Positions 18,562 through 29,688 of a stretch of 64,000 nt of DNA are shown here, one piece after another. The stretch comes from Flavobacterium kayseriense. GTDB taxonomy: Bacteria; Bacteroidota; Bacteroidia; Flavobacteriales; Flavobacteriaceae. The stretch is taken from positions 124,001 through 188,000 of the forward strand of contig NZ_JACRUI010000003.1 in NCBI RefSeq assembly GCF_014305095.1, in the 5' to 3' direction. A model generated the notes under the pieces. It searched no databases and had not been told where the DNA came from. It saw only the letters and a list, made by a program, of their open reading frames with translations. The stretch's first letter is position 1, and each line of letters begins with the position of its first letter. A program made the translations under genes and the position numbers.

Positions 18562-18999
18562 ATGGAAACACATCAAAAAGACCTGTCTTATTTCAGGTTA
18601 CGACTACAAGAATTATTGACTACAAGCTTTCCCGAAAAAACGTATGATGTTAAATTTATTGACCAGCGTTCAAGTTGGGCTTCCAATGCTTATGAAGGAG
18701 CATTTCGGGCAGGAAACCCCGTCAGTCAATGCGATCATATTGCTGACTATGTTTTATTTGAAGGATTGTACTTCTCCAGATTTGATACCGTTTTTCAGGT
18801 GGTTTGCAATGAGTTTGATACTACAATGGCAGACGAAGAACTACGACCGTTTGCCTTCAAGATGTTGCCTGTTTGCGACCCTGTTTTTACAAACTACAAA
18901 TTGGAGGATGACTTTGCCTATTCTTCGGAGTTTGAACTGCTCTATACCGAACTGACTGGAACTATAGCCATTTGGATAGAAGAAAATGGGCTTCAGTAA
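18562..18999 (+). CDS. DUF1896 family protein
   Basis: A 145-residue acidic protein with the DUF1896 pattern: [45 protein letters not shown], then [21 protein letters not shown]. The function is unknown. It is almost always found just upstream of the giant methylase-helicase of Bacteroidota ICEs. Here its stop codon overlaps the start of that gene by 14 bp, so the two are translationally coupled and probably act together. Confidence 0.85.
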   Translation: METHQKDLSYFRLRLQELLTTSFPEKTYDVKFIDQRSSWASNAYEGAFRAGNPVSQCDHIADYVLFEGLYFSRFDTVFQVVCNEFDTTMADEELRPFAFKMLPVCDPVFTNYKLEDDFAYSSEFELLYTELTGTIAIWIEENGLQ

Positions 19000-21900
19000 A
19001 CGTCAACATCTCCAAAGGAATATTGATGCCTTACGAATTGCTTTTGAACTGGAAAGGGAGAAACGGAAAGCCACGATAGGAGAAAGACTGCTAATGATGC
19101 AATACAGCGGATTTGGCGGTCTTAAATTCGTGTTGAACCCTGCCCAAAACCCGATAGACATTAACCATTGGAAGAAGACTGAACACGAACTCTTTCCACT
19201 TACACAAGAACTCCATCAACTTCTAAAAGAAAATGCAACTGACGAGAAGCAATACCAAAGGTATGTGGAGAGTATGCGGAGTTCTGTACTGACTGCATTT
19301 TATACTCCGCCTTTGGTTATTGATGCTATTTCTGCTCCCTTAAAAGAAAACGGTATAAACATCCGAAAATTTCTAGAACCTTCTGCCGGTATCGGCTCTT
19401 TTATAAAATCTTTTGCCGATAGAGACTCTCCTCAGGTTACCGCTTATGAAAAGGATCTGCTTACAGGAAAAATTTTAAAGCAGCTCTATCCCGACAGTTC
19501 TGTCCGAATAAACGGTTTTGAAGAAATACCAGAAAGAGAACAAAATAGCTATGATGTGGTTGCTAGTAATATCCCTTTCGGTGATACTTCCGTTTTTGAT
19601 CTTTCCTATTCCAGAAACAGGGACACAGCAAAAGTGCAAGCAGCCCGCAGCATACACAATTACTTTTTCCTGAAAGGAACTGATATGCTCCGTGAGGGTG
19701 GCATATTGGCTTTTATTACTTCACAGGGGGTATTGAACAGTGCTAAGAACGAGACCATACGCAGGGCATTGATGAAGGATAATAATCTGGTTTCAGCAGT
19801 CCGATTGCCAAATAACCTATTTACAGACTATGCCGGTACGGAAGTCGGTAGCGACTTGATTATACTGCAAAAAAACACCGTTAAGCAAAGCCTCACAGAA
19901 GTGGAAGAACTTTTCTGTCAGAGCCAAATAACGGAATACAATACACCAAGCAATGCCTTGTTTCAGGATAACGGAAGGATTATACATACTACACGTGTTT
20001 TAGATACCGATCCTTACGGGCAACCTGCATTTATCTATACGCACAGGGATGGTGTGGAAGGAATTGCCAAAGACCTGAAGCAAATGCTATCAGAAGATTT
20101 TGGGGAGCATCTGGATATTGGCTTGTATAAAGGCGAACGAAACGATGTGCCTGTCATAGAAATTCCTATAATACCAACGGTTACACCTCCCGCTGCTCAA
20201 TCTGTAACCATTACACAGGAAACACAGACTTTATCTGCTTCAACAACAAATAAGGACATTGTAAAAGAGGAAAGGCAACTAAGCATTTTTGATCTCTTTG
20301 AAAATTCAGAAGAACTGGCGGCTGTTGCCACTCCTGTTAAAGCAGTCGCAACAACAAAACAACCAGCCAAAAGAAAAAGAACCGTGAACGGGTATCAGAG
20401 AAACCTGTTCAGCGGTTTGATGCAGCAACCTCCTGTTTCTATTTCTCCTGTAAATAACAATACCCCAAATGAAAGGAATACGCAGGAAGTTATCGGCGAT
20501 TTGTTTTCAGGACTGAACGGAAATGGTCTGATCGAAAAGATTACCGCAGGCAACACTATTCCCGAACCTGCAATTTATACCAAAGAAATACAATCTTTTC
20601 ATCGTAACGATTGCCTTGCAGTACATAACGGCTGGGTCGGCTATCTTAAAGATTTTGATAACGATAAACAGGAGGTAATGTTTCATCCTTTGCAATTATC
20701 GTCCTTGCAGAAAGCAAGAGCTGAAGCCTATATTTATGTACGGGATAGCTATCTAGATTTATATCAGAAGGAAGCCGAACTGCAAATCGAACATAAAGAA
20801 GAGAGAGAAACATTTAATAAGGCTTACGATGCCTTTGTAAAAAGGTACGGCAACCTAAACAGTGCTGATAATATCAAGCTTATCAAAACAGACAGTTCAG
20901 GTAAGGAAATTCCTTATCTGGAACGTGTGGTGGGCGGTGTGGTACACAAAGCGGATATCTTCCACCGTCCTGTAAGCTTCTCCATTACCACATTGGCTAC
21001 CGATAATCCCGATGAGGCGTTGGCCGCATCGCTGAACAAATACGGCAAGGTTGATTTGGGGTATATGTCCAAAATCAGCGGTATGTCATCCGACAATTTG
21101 AAAGAGGCATTACACGGACGTATTTTTTACAATCCTATGGAAAAGGAATATGAAATAGCTGAAAGATGGATTGCAGGCAATGTGGTGGAGAAAGCCACAG
21201 CTGTAAAAACATATCTCGAAAACAATCCCTATGATAGGCAGGGCAAACAAAGCCTTACCTCTTTAGAAGAAGCTCGTCCAAGACGAATTGAATTTGAAGA
21301 GCTGGATTTCAATCTTGGTGAACGCTGGATACCGACAGGGATCTATGCTCGCTTCGCTTCTCATCTTTTCGACACAGAGGTGCGCATTCAATATTCTGAG
21401 ACTTCTGATGACTTTTCTATAAAATGCGACCAGAAAAATGTACATATATGGGATAAATATGCCGTCAAGTCAGAAAGTCGAACATTTGACGGGATTGCTC
21501 TGCTGAAAAATGCATTAGTTAACACCACTCCTGATATTACCAAAAAGGTCATGATTGATGATAAGGAGATCAAGGTACGGGATATGGAAGCCATACAGAT
21601 GGCGAATACCAAGATTGATGAAATACGTACAGCATTTACCGAATGGCTTCACGCCCAAAACGATGAGTTCAAAAAAAGACTAACCAACCAATATAACGAT
21701 ACCTTTAACTGTTTTGTACGACCGCAGTACGACGGAAGTCATCAGGAATTTCCCGGACTGGAAAGAAAACGTTTAGGTATTAACGATTTGTATTCGAGCC
21801 AAAAGGACACAGTATGGATGATCAAACTGAACAACGGTGCGATTTGCGATCACGAAGTTGGAGCAGGAAAGACATTGGTGATGTGTACCGCAGCACAAGA

Positions 21901-24382
21901 GATGAAACGCTTGGGAATGGTACACAAACCTATGATAATAGGATTGAAAGCCAATGTTCATGAGATTGCAGAAACGTACCGTGAAGCCTACCCACACACT
22001 AAAATTATGTATCCTGGTAAAGAAGATTTTACCCCACAGAAAAGGCAACGGATTTTCGGAGATATTAAAAACAACGATTGGGACTGCGTGATATTGACGC
22101 ATGATCAGTTTGGCATGATACCTCAGTCGCCAGAAATGCAAAAGGAAATCCTGCAAGTCGAACTCAACAGCGTGGAAGATAATCTTGCCACCTTAGAAGC
22201 ACAGGGCAAGGAGATTTCAAGGGGAATGCTCAAAGGTGTAATCATCAGGAAACAGAATCTTGAAGTTAGGCTGAAAACATTGGAATACGACATCGAAAAC
22301 AGAAAAGATGATGTAGTGGACTTTAAGATGATGGGCATCGACCATTTATTTGTTGATGAAAGCCACCAGTTCAAAAACCTAATGTTCAATACCCGCCATG
22401 ACCGGGTTGCGGGTTTGGGTAATATGATGGGAAGCCAAAAAGCCATGAACCTGCTTTTTGCCATCCGAACCATTCAGGATCTCATAAAAGGCGATATGGG
22501 TGCTACCTTTCTTTCGGGAACAACCATTAGCAACTCCTTAACCGAGTTATACTTGTTGTTTAAATATCTCCGTCCAAGAGCATTGGAAAAACAAGGTATT
22601 AACTGCTTTGATGCGTGGGCGGCTATCTATGCAAGAAAGACGATTGATTATGAGTTTTCGGTAGCGAATAATATAGTGTCAAAAGAACGCTTCCGTTACT
22701 TTATCAAAGTGCCGGAACTGGCACAGTTTTATTCGGAAATCACAGATTACAGAACCGCTAAGGATATTGGTATAGATCGTCCGGAAAAGAACGAGGTGCT
22801 TTATAATATACCACCTACGCCTGATCAGGAAGTATTCATCCAGAAATTGATGGAGTTTGCAAAATCAGGTAATGCTATCTTATTAGGGAGACCTCCGCTG
22901 ACAGATCGCGAAGAAAAAGCAAAGATGTTGATTGCTACAGATTATGCCCGTAAGATGTCGCTCGATATGCGGATGGTAAGTGGAAAATACGATGACCATC
23001 CCGATAGCAAAGCTTCCCATTGTGCTGCCAATATAGCTAAATACTATCAAAAATTCCATGCACAGAAAGGAACGCAGTTTATTTTTTCAGACTTAGGTAC
23101 TTACAAACCTGGAGAATGGAACGTCTATGGAGAAATAAAACGTAAACTTGTAGAAAATCACGGCATACCGCCACATGAAGTCCGTTTTATACAGGAAGCT
23201 AAAAATGATAAGCAACGTAAAGAGCTTATCAGCGGAATGAATGATGGAAAAATCCGTGTTCTGTTTGGTTCTACAGGTATGTTGGGAACTGGTGTAAATG
23301 CGCAGAAAAGAGCAGTTGCTGTCCATCATTTAGATACGCCGTGGAGACCAAGCGATCTTGCCCAACGTGACGGAAGGGCCGTCCGCAAAGGCAATGAAAT
23401 TGCCAAATTCTTTGCCAATAACAAGGTAGATGTAATTATCTATGCAGTCGAAAAATCGCTGGATGGCTACAAGTTTAATCTGCTGTACAATAAACAGCTT
23501 TTTATTGACCAGCTTAAAGCCAACAATCTCGGAAAGCGAACCATTGATGAAGGCAGTATGGATGAAAAATCGGGAATGAATTTCTCGGAATACGTAGCTA
23601 TCCTTTCGGGGAATACCGACCTTTTGGAAAAAGCAAAACTGGAGAAACAGGTTGCTGGATTGGAAAGTGAGAAGCAGGCATTCAACCGTTCCAAATTCAG
23701 TTCCAAATACAAGCTGGAAGACAGTATCACTACACTGGAGTCTGCTAGGTCACGATTGGAAAGAATGAGCCTCGATTGGGAAAACCTGCAACAGCGTATA
23801 CAAAAACGACAGGACGGTACGATACTGAATCTTGTCCAACTTGATGGATTATCGCCTAATGTTGATGTAAAACAGATTGGAGCCAAACTTAACCAAATTG
23901 CAGATAAAGCCCGTACTGGTGGTCAATATGAAGAAATAGGCAGCCTATATGGGTTTGCATTGTTGGTTAAAACGGAAATTTCCGAAAAAGAGGGTGTTGA
24001 CATTAGGGTCAATCGGTTTTTGGTACAGGGCGAGGGTAATATAAAATACACCTACAATAATGGATTAGTTGCTAATGATGAAAAGCTTGCATCAATGAAT
24101 TTCCTTAGTGCTTTGGAAAAAATACCCAGCTATATCGACCAGGAACAAAAGAAAATCGCTGAACTGCAAAAAGACCTGCCTGTACTTCAGGAAGTGGTCA
24201 ATGGTACATGGACAAAGGAAAGCAGGCTGAGCGAACTAAAAACTGAACTGGCGGCCATCGATAGGAAGATACAATTGTCAATTGCTCCAGAACCGAAAGA
24301 TGAGATGACTGAAGGGCAAAAAAGTACAATTAAAATAGATGATGTTCAGGGAAAATCTTCTGTGCGTTTAAAAACAATGTAA
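18986..24382 (+). CDS. Giant N6-DNA methylase / SNF2-type helicase fusion of Bacteroidota ICEs
   Basis: A 1798-residue protein. The N-terminal part (about 80-300) is an N6-methyltransferase fold: motif [13 protein letters not shown] and motif IV SNIPFG in place of NPPF/Y. A low-complexity linker (about 400-500) follows. The C-terminal half (about 930-1500) is a superfamily 2 helicase: Walker A VGAGKT with Lys962, Walker [10 protein letters not shown], motif III FLSGT, and motifs [11 protein letters not shown]...[20 protein letters not shown]. The tail is coiled coil ([13 protein letters not shown]). The layout resembles DarB-type phage proteins that protect entering DNA from restriction; an anti-restriction or transfer-processing role here is inference. 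It converges with mobC. Confidence 0.85.
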   Translation: MGFSKRQHLQRNIDALRIAFELEREKRKATIGERLLMMQYSGFGGLKFVLNPAQNPIDINHWKKTEHELFPLTQELHQLLKENATDEKQYQRYVESMRSSVLTAFYTPPLVIDAISAPLKENGINIRKFLEPSAGIGSFIKSFADRDSPQVTAYEKDLLTGKILKQLYPDSSVRINGFEEIPEREQNSYDVVASNIPFGDTSVFDLSYSRNRDTAKVQAARSIHNYFFLKGTDMLREGGILAFITSQGVLNSAKNETIRRALMKDNNLVSAVRLPNNLFTDYAGTEVGSDLIILQKNTVKQSLTEVEELFCQSQITEYNTPSNALFQDNGRIIHTTRVLDTDPYGQPAFIYTHRDGVEGIAKDLKQMLSEDFGEHLDIGLYKGERNDVPVIEIPIIPTVTPPAAQSVTITQETQTLSASTTNKDIVKEERQLSIFDLFENSEELAAVATPVKAVATTKQPAKRKRTVNGYQRNLFSGLMQQPPVSISPVNNNTPNERNTQEVIGDLFSGLNGNGLIEKITAGNTIPEPAIYTKEIQSFHRNDCLAVHNGWVGYLKDFDNDKQEVMFHPLQLSSLQKARAEAYIYVRDSYLDLYQKEAELQIEHKEERETFNKAYDAFVKRYGNLNSADNIKLIKTDSSGKEIPYLERVVGGVVHKADIFHRPVSFSITTLATDNPDEALAASLNKYGKVDLGYMSKISGMSSDNLKEALHGRIFYNPMEKEYEIAERWIAGNVVEKATAVKTYLENNPYDRQGKQSLTSLEEARPRRIEFEELDFNLGERWIPTGIYARFASHLFDTEVRIQYSETSDDFSIKCDQKNVHIWDKYAVKSESRTFDGIALLKNALVNTTPDITKKVMIDDKEIKVRDMEAIQMANTKIDEIRTAFTEWLHAQNDEFKKRLTNQYNDTFNCFVRPQYDGSHQEFPGLERKRLGINDLYSSQKDTVWMIKLNNGAICDHEVGAGKTLVMCTAAQEMKRLGMVHKPMIIGLKANVHEIAETYREAYPHTKIMYPGKEDFTPQKRQRIFGDIKNNDWDCVILTHDQFGMIPQSPEMQKEILQVELNSVEDNLATLEAQGKEISRGMLKGVIIRKQNLEVRLKTLEYDIENRKDDVVDFKMMGIDHLFVDESHQFKNLMFNTRHDRVAGLGNMMGSQKAMNLLFAIRTIQDLIKGDMGATFLSGTTISNSLTELYLLFKYLRPRALEKQGINCFDAWAAIYARKTIDYEFSVANNIVSKERFRYFIKVPELAQFYSEITDYRTAKDIGIDRPEKNEVLYNIPPTPDQEVFIQKLMEFAKSGNAILLGRPPLTDREEKAKMLIATDYARKMSLDMRMVSGKYDDHPDSKASHCAANIAKYYQKFHAQKGTQFIFSDLGTYKPGEWNVYGEIKRKLVENHGIPPHEVRFIQEAKNDKQRKELISGMNDGKIRVLFGSTGMLGTGVNAQKRAVAVHHLDTPWRPSDLAQRDGRAVRKGNEIAKFFANNKVDVIIYAVEKSLDGYKFNLLYNKQLFIDQLKANNLGKRTIDEGSMDEKSGMNFSEYVAILSGNTDLLEKAKLEKQVAGLESEKQAFNRSKFSSKYKLEDSITTLESARSRLERMSLDWENLQQRIQKRQDGTILNLVQLDGLSPNVDVKQIGAKLNQIADKARTGGQYEEIGSLYGFALLVKTEISEKEGVDIRVNRFLVQGEGNIKYTYNNGLVANDEKLASMNFLSALEKIPSYIDQEQKKIAELQKDLPVLQEVVNGTWTKESRLSELKTELAAIDRKIQLSIAPEPKDEMTEGQKSTIKIDDVQGKSSVRLKTM

Positions 24383-24408
24383 ATCTGGAACAAAACAAGA
24401 AGCTACAT

Positions 24409-26430
24409 TTATTGGCTGATTCTTTTTGTACTATCCTTTTGCACCAAATGCTGTAAATCAGGGTCATTTTTAATACGCTCCAATTCAGTTTCAATTACCT
24501 GAATAATATCCAATTTTATCTGTCTGTAATTAGCTTCGATTTCCTGCTTCATCATATCTTCTCTTGCCTCGTTTACGAAAGATAGTATTTCCGGTATTTT
24601 TTGATAGTTTTTGGTTTCAGCAGCTACTTTATCATTGTCTACAACAATTTCAGCATGGAAGATTTTCTGTTCGATACGTTCATCAAAATTGTCTGATACA
24701 GCCCCTACAAAAACACCTTGGGTCAATGTAGAAATTTTAGATGCAGGAATGAGGCTGTCCAATTGTGTGGAAATGGATGTCGACGTATCATTACGGTTGA
24801 TTGACAAACTCTGCCTTTTCTGCAACACCTTACCAAAACGTTCCGAAAGGTTTTTGGCAGTTTCTCCTACCACCTGACCACTGAATATATTGCCCACGGT
24901 ATTTTGTATAACCTTACTTTCTTTGTCTCCATAATCACGGGTTAATTGTGAATAATCCTGAAAGCCCAAACAAACGGCCACCTTATTACTTCTAGCAGTG
25001 GCTATAAGATTGTCTAATCCACGAAAGTAGATGGTAGGCAATTCATCAATGATGACTGAACTTTTAAGCTGTCCCTTTTTATTAATAAGTTTCACAATTC
25101 TTGAATTGTATAAACCCAACGCTGCGGAATAGATATTTTGACGGTCAGGATTATTACCTACACATAGTATCTTCGGCTCTTTAGGGTTGTTGATGTCCAG
25201 TGAAAAATCATCTCCTGTCATAACCCAATACAATTGCGGTGAGATCATTCTTGACAAAGGAATTTTCGCAGATGCTATTTGTCCCTGCAACTGGTCTTGC
25301 GCGCCACCTTGCCAGGCATCCATAAAGGGTGATAGATAATTTTCCAATTCCGAATAGGTGGTTAGGATTGTAAAGACGTCAGCGTATTTTTTGTTGAGCA
25401 GTTCAATGGCGTGTGGAAATGTGCAGTATTTGCCGTTTTCATAGATTTTAAGAAACCATATAATAGCCGCTAAAAGAATAATCGGGCTTTCTACAAAGAA
25501 ATCCCCTTGCTTTTGTATCCAACTCCTGTTAAGATTTAGCATGATGGTGTAGGCCGATTCGTAAGCATCGGATATATCGGTCATAAAATCTGGATTTATG
25601 GGATTGCAACGATGGCTTTTTCTAGGGTCATCAAAATTAATGACGTAGAATTTCGGTTTTACCTTGTACTTATCAGTGTGTTTTAGTAAATGATTATAGG
25701 CAATTGTAGATAGGTCGTCAAACTTAAAATCATAGATATACATTGAAAAACCTTTTTCAATATGCTGCTTGATATAGTTGTTTACTACAGCATACGATTT
25801 ACCCGAACCGGGTGTACCCAATACAATGGTCGCTCTAAAAGGGTTTACAATATTGATCCAACCATTGTGCTGTTTTTTGTTGTACCAGAATTTGGTGGGT
25901 AAGTTCACGGAATATTCGTTTTGCATTAGCTTAGTTTCCTGCTGAAAACTTTCGTTCTCATTATTGAAAACATCATCCATCAAATTGGTACGGAGCAGAC
26001 GGCTTATCCAAATTCCTGCTACCATAAGGGAGATATAGCCCAAACCTGTGGTAAGGATATAGAGAAATGTAGCGATGTTTAATGATAGTTTTAACAATGA
26101 TGTGTTAAGAAAGAATAGTACAAAACCAATTCCCAAAACCACATAAATTTTTGTCCAAGTTATCTTTTCATTCTTTACGCCTTTTGTTCCCAAACAGCTT
26201 AATGCTAATAATATCAAAACAAAGACTTTGGTATATAAGATGTGTGAAAACAAGCCCGACGTTCTGTCGAAATTACCTAAGATTTTGTTGATGATTTCTA
26301 ATGTCCAGCCACGTTCCATAAAGAAACCGTAACAGAACCAATAAAGGTGCATTAGTACTAAAAGGATACTCACTGCCCGAATAAAAGCCATTATCTTGGC
26401 TAATCCTCTTAAATCGTCTTCTCCCTGCAT
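24409..26430 (-). CDS. mobC: MobC, VirD4/TraG-like conjugative coupling ATPase
   Basis: A 673-residue inner-membrane T4SS coupling protein that hands the relaxase-DNA complex to the transfer channel. The N-terminus has about four TM segments (LVLMHLYWFCYGFF, VFVLILLALSCLG, IYVVLGIGFVLFFLN, TGLGYISLMVAGIWI). The ATPase has Walker A GTPGSGKS (residues 205-212), Walker B SVIIDELPTIY, and the coupling-protein region LIATARSNKVAVCLGFQDYSQL. Family members are usually encoded directly after mobB, but here a 185-codon gene on the opposite strand lies between them. The gene faces the methylase-helicase end-to-end with only 26 bp between the stops. Confidence 0.9.
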   Translation of the reverse strand: MQGEDDLRGLAKIMAFIRAVSILLVLMHLYWFCYGFFMERGWTLEIINKILGNFDRTSGLFSHILYTKVFVLILLALSCLGTKGVKNEKITWTKIYVVLGIGFVLFFLNTSLLKLSLNIATFLYILTTGLGYISLMVAGIWISRLLRTNLMDDVFNNENESFQQETKLMQNEYSVNLPTKFWYNKKQHNGWINIVNPFRATIVLGTPGSGKSYAVVNNYIKQHIEKGFSMYIYDFKFDDLSTIAYNHLLKHTDKYKVKPKFYVINFDDPRKSHRCNPINPDFMTDISDAYESAYTIMLNLNRSWIQKQGDFFVESPIILLAAIIWFLKIYENGKYCTFPHAIELLNKKYADVFTILTTYSELENYLSPFMDAWQGGAQDQLQGQIASAKIPLSRMISPQLYWVMTGDDFSLDINNPKEPKILCVGNNPDRQNIYSAALGLYNSRIVKLINKKGQLKSSVIIDELPTIYFRGLDNLIATARSNKVAVCLGFQDYSQLTRDYGDKESKVIQNTVGNIFSGQVVGETAKNLSERFGKVLQKRQSLSINRNDTSTSISTQLDSLIPASKISTLTQGVFVGAVSDNFDERIEQKIFHAEIVVDNDKVAAETKNYQKIPEILSFVNEAREDMMKQEIEANYRQIKLDIIQVIETELERIKNDPDLQHLVQKDSTKRISQ

Positions 26431-26640
26431 TTTATAATTATTAAATGTTCGGTTGTTAATTTAAAGGCAGTGCAGCATGGTTACAAAAAAGTGGCAGACA
26501 TTAGCGATGCATGACAGTGTTTGGCGTTAAGGAGCTCCAACTAGGTTCGGATTTTATTATGATTTTTTAGTAAATTTATACTCTTGAAAAATTTTTAGGT
26601 TACATCATCAATTTGATAATCAATATTAAAGAAGAAAAAT

Positions 26641-27198
26641 ATGAATTGGAATAATCCTGATGCTGATCCAGGAGAAAGTGAAGATGAATATATAGCTAAG
26701 AAAAGAGAAGAAAGTGATTCTGCTACTGGACTAATGTTTGTAATCGTTGGGGGTTTTATTCTAGCCTTAAAAATAGCTGCTATTTTCGGTATGTTTTTTT
26801 ATGCAGGATTTTTACTGTCTCAAAAGTTCTGGGGAGAAGAAACCGACAAATTTAAAATTTGGGGTCTCTCTCTATTATTTACCTACTTTATTTTCTGCAT
26901 TATTTATTTTTTTAAAGGAACTATCATTGGCTTGCAAGCAAAGAACAGGAAGTTATGGATATTACCTTGGGTAACATGTGTGTTAATATGCTGTATTATT
27001 CCAGCACTCATAATAAAATCATTCGTTGCAGGTATGTTCAATCTGACAGAACGACAAAGTATATTGTGTATTGGGTTGAGTTGGGGAGCATTTATACTTT
27101 TTTCATTATATGTCTATGGTATTTATCAGTTCAAGACACCAACTGCTCCGAAGATTTTGTACTGGAGCTATGCATTGGGATTGAAAGTGTTTTTATAA
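26641..27198 (+). CDS. Unknown four-TM membrane protein, inserted between mobB and mobC
   Basis: A 185-residue protein with an acidic start (NNPDADPGESEDEYIAKK) and four hydrophobic segments: about 30-60 (GLMFVIVGGFILALKIAAIFG), 75-97 (WGLSLLFTYFIFCIIYFF), 107-128 (WILPWVTCVLICCIIPALII) and 138-162 (SILCIGLSWGAFILFSLYVYG). I recognise no family. It is on the plus strand while the surrounding mob genes are on the minus strand, it is more AT-rich than they are, and it ends 26 bp before the mobB stop. This looks like acquired cargo with its own promoter in 26431-26640. An exclusion, immunity or defence role is possible but not shown. Confidence 0.6.
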   Translation: MNWNNPDADPGESEDEYIAKKREESDSATGLMFVIVGGFILALKIAAIFGMFFYAGFLLSQKFWGEETDKFKIWGLSLLFTYFIFCIIYFFKGTIIGLQAKNRKLWILPWVTCVLICCIIPALIIKSFVAGMFNLTERQSILCIGLSWGAFILFSLYVYGIYQFKTPTAPKILYWSYALGLKVFL

Positions 27199-27224
27199 TA
27201 AGGAATTCATAATAAACGTAAAAC

Positions 27225-28526
27225 CTACTTACCTCTCTTACGTCTTCTTTTCTTCTTCATTTTATTGGTAAAGTCCTGTTCTTCGTAATCTTCTCCTTGT
27301 GCCTCAGGCAACAGTCCTCCAAAACTTTCCATCATACTAGTTTCATTTGTGCTGGAAGCGGTGATTTCTTTGTTTAGGAAATCGAATAATTCATGGGGCT
27401 TTTCGGCTGGTGGATCTTTCATTGCGTTGTGCTGAGATATTTTTGGATGAGGTTCGTTAAGCCTTTTTATTTCCGGTTTGATATTATGGTTCCAATAATC
27501 ATTAAAGGTATTGGCAGAAAATTCCTTTCCCAATCGGGATCCGTTCCAAATTGCTTTAGAATTATGGTCTATAAAAGTTATTCCGTAAATACGCCCTTTG
27601 TCATTTCTCCGTACCACTACGTTAATGCCCTGTTCGCCTAATCGCTTTTTAAAAGCCTGCTCATCACTTGTTGATTGCAGGGCAATGGTAACAGTAGCTT
27701 TAATGGTTGGCTTTGTCGGGTGGTCTTTCAAAGCCTCTTTGCTTTTTGCAAAATGTAATTCCAAAGCCGAAAGCCCAGCATTTTTACCGAATAGGGAAGC
27801 CTTGAGTGGATGCCCAGCTTTTTCTCCTTTTTCATTTAAAGGAAAGTATAATAAGCCTTGCTTGATTTTTCCTTGCAGTTCGCCTTCTATTTTTTCAGTG
27901 GTAATATTGAACAGGGAAAGCAAAGCATTATATTCCCCCAACGTCTGGAATTTATAATACTTAGGCAGATACCGGACAACCGAAGCAATCTGGCTTTTTA
28001 TATCTCCTGTTTGGTAATTAACAGGACGAAAAATCTTGTCATTCTGCCGATGTCCTTTCTCCGTAGCCGATAGTAATCCATATTTGTTTTCGAGTTCACG
28101 GCATACCTTCATAGACCTTCTTTTTTCAAACTTATCCGAAATCTTTTTGCCTTCTTCATCCACACAAACCGATACAATATGAATATGGGTACGGTCAATA
28201 TCCGTGTGCTTGAATACTACAAAAGGCTGCTCCCCATAACCCAGCTCCTGCATATAATCCTGAGCCATCAGTTTGAACTTTTTATCACTTACATTATCCT
28301 TCGGGTCAGGATTGAGTGAAATATGTAAAATTGGTTTTTCAGTATTGCGGTTGGCTATCAGATAAGGTTCGAAAGATTGGGTCAATTGAGCAATGGAATA
28401 CTGCGCATTAGGTGTTTCAATTATTCTATTGGCAAACAGAATTTGCCCGTTTTCTTTCTCCACTTTGAGCTGATTGTATGCCAAAGCTCCGTATAAATTG
28501 CTCCCTCTTCCGATTTTTGCTATCAT
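27225..28526 (-). CDS. mobB: MobB relaxase (MobP-type HUH nuclease)
   Basis: A 433-residue relaxase that nicks oriT and pilots the strand. It starts with MIAKIGRGSNLYGALAYN, which contains the likely catalytic tyrosine region. Then come LHISLNPDP (motif II area, His68) and the metal-binding motif III HTDIDRTHIHIV (His107, His114, His116). The C-terminal part carries KRLGEQGINVVVRRND and GITFIDHNSKAIWNGSRLGKEFS, typical of Bacteroidota MobB, and ends in a KMKKKRRRKRGK basic tail. The gene lies 7 bp after mobA on the same strand, so the two are one transcript. The intruding gene at 26641-27198 separates it from mobC. Confidence 0.92.
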   Translation of the reverse strand: MIAKIGRGSNLYGALAYNQLKVEKENGQILFANRIIETPNAQYSIAQLTQSFEPYLIANRNTEKPILHISLNPDPKDNVSDKKFKLMAQDYMQELGYGEQPFVVFKHTDIDRTHIHIVSVCVDEEGKKISDKFEKRRSMKVCRELENKYGLLSATEKGHRQNDKIFRPVNYQTGDIKSQIASVVRYLPKYYKFQTLGEYNALLSLFNITTEKIEGELQGKIKQGLLYFPLNEKGEKAGHPLKASLFGKNAGLSALELHFAKSKEALKDHPTKPTIKATVTIALQSTSDEQAFKKRLGEQGINVVVRRNDKGRIYGITFIDHNSKAIWNGSRLGKEFSANTFNDYWNHNIKPEIKRLNEPHPKISQHNAMKDPPAEKPHELFDFLNKEITASSTNETSMMESFGGLLPEAQGEDYEEQDFTNKMKKKRRRKRGK

Positions 28527-28533
28527 TTCAACA

Positions 28534-28968
28534 CTATTTTTTCAAATGATTTGCTTCAAACTCTTCTGTGAGCTGAATAATTTTTTGACATAATACTGCC
28601 ATTTCAGCCGTTTGTTTTTCTAATTTGTAGAGATAAGCTGCTGCTTTTTTCTCCGAAAAATTGCGGTACAACAGCTTTACGACCTGATTATAATTAACGC
28701 CAATGGAACGGAACTGACTGTGAAAAGAGGTTAACCTCATATAAAAATCTAACACAGCTTTGTCTATTTTGACCGTTTTAATCTCTCTTCCAAACAATAC
28801 GGAAATGATAAATTTTGCTTTATTGACCATTCCCGATGCTTCAAAAAGCGATAATAATTTCGCATTTTCTTCGTCCGTAAGGCGAAAAACGTGGCGGTGA
28901 ATACTCGGATTGCTCTTGGGCGTCCGTCCGCCTTTATTCTGTTTTCTGTTACTGTTTTCGTTCATCAT
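28534..28968 (-). CDS. mobA: MobA, oriT-binding accessory mobilisation protein
   Basis: A 144-residue protein with a basic start (NRKQNKGGRTPKSNPSIHRHVFRLTDEENAKLLSLFEASGM), a ribbon-helix-helix-like DNA-binding pattern, then a helical part with FHSQFRSIGVNYNQVVKLLYRNFSEKKA. That second stretch is the signature of bacterial mobilisation proteins that bind oriT and recruit the relaxase. It is the first gene of the mob operon and lies directly next to the hairpin-rich candidate oriT (28991-29288), as expected. Two ATGs (28968, 28965) are adjacent; either could start the protein. Confidence 0.88.
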   Translation of the reverse strand: MMNENSNRKQNKGGRTPKSNPSIHRHVFRLTDEENAKLLSLFEASGMVNKAKFIISVLFGREIKTVKIDKAVLDFYMRLTSFHSQFRSIGVNYNQVVKLLYRNFSEKKAAAYLYKLEKQTAEMAVLCQKIIQLTEEFEANHLKK

Positions 28969-28990
28969 TAATCCATTTTTAACTTTAGTA

Positions 28991-29288
28991 AAAAGCCTGA
29001 CTTCGGAAGGCTTTTCAGCCCCCAGCAGGGCAAGTTGTTTTGAGGCACGAACTCAGTTTCGAGTGCCTCAAAACACAACTTGCCGTGTTCTGGTGAACAC
29101 AAAAATCCGCCCTTCGGGACGGATTAAATAAAGCAGGGATAAACGGCTTCGGGCCGTTCACTTTCTTACTTGATATTTCATAATATTTTTGCATAAGTCC
29201 GTTAATAAAAATCACTTTACAAAGTAAACTCCTCTTCAGTAGAGCATTGAGCTGTGTTGCAGTGCCAAACAGTGCCAATGAACGCCAA
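28991..29288. other. Candidate oriT: five tandem hairpins plus three 10-bp direct repeats
   Basis: Between mobA and traA lie five hairpins in a row. H1: 28991-29015 (AAAAGCCT/AGGCTTTT). H2: 29029-29048 with 29063-29084, a 20-bp stem with a 2-nt bulge, GGCAAGTTGT...ACAACTTGCC. H3: 29085-29100 (GTGTTC/GAACAC). H4: 29104-29125 (AATCCG/CGGATT around CTTCGG). H5: 29142-29158 (AACGGC/GCCGTT). H1, H4 and H5 all have TTCG-type loops. At 29261-29288 follow three 10-bp units, AGTGCCAA, AGTGCCAA and AACGCCAA. Position next to mobA/mobB and inverted repeats are what oriTs show; the nick site itself is not identified. Confidence 0.6.
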
Positions 29289-29688
29289 TTCGTTCCACCT
29301 TAGAATAAGGACGTATATATCTGCATTTCTTTGTACCTGCAAGCGGATGTAAACAGATAACTATGTTGGTATGTAGTTCCTTAATTATGTATGTAGTCAC
29401 TTGTGTATGTACAAGCGTACGGATGTGGATAGATGCAGTTGAGGATATGAAATCATATAGTTGTATATGTGCATATTTACAGACTTGGGTTTGCATATAA
29501 CTTGGTCTGATGATACAAACCTATATGTATAGCTGCCTAAAAATAGAGGTACATATGTTAGTATTTAAGCAGAGCAATACCTGTTTAAATGACCACATAG
29601 CTTTCTACAAAACTGCATACGTATAGGCAATAGCAGATAAGTATCTACCAACGCAACGATATAAGTAAATAATTAAATACAGTTAAAA
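29289..29688. promoter_or_regulatory. Non-coding leader upstream of traA with repeated TATGTA-like words
   Basis: A stretch of 400 bp without a credible gene. It is rich in short words such as GTATGTAG, ATGTATGTAG, GTGTATGTAC, CATATGTTA and CATACGTATAGG, an irregular pattern rather than a strict tandem repeat. It must hold the promoter of the traA-traB-traD operon, and may extend the oriT region or bind TraA/ParA-type partners. I could not place a convincing Bacteroidota promoter (TTTG with TANNTTTG). Confidence 0.4.

Noticed and set aside
29029..29084. Long inverted repeat upstream of mobA as an insertion-sequence end or CRISPR repeat
   Set aside because: There is no transposase, no second copy and no regular spacer pattern; the place next to mobA fits oriT or mRNA leader structure better.
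29236..29496. Minus-strand 86-codon frame upstream of traA
   Set aside because: It covers the short-repeat region and candidate oriT repeats, has no family resemblance, and its composition follows the TATGTA-like words rather than coding sequence.
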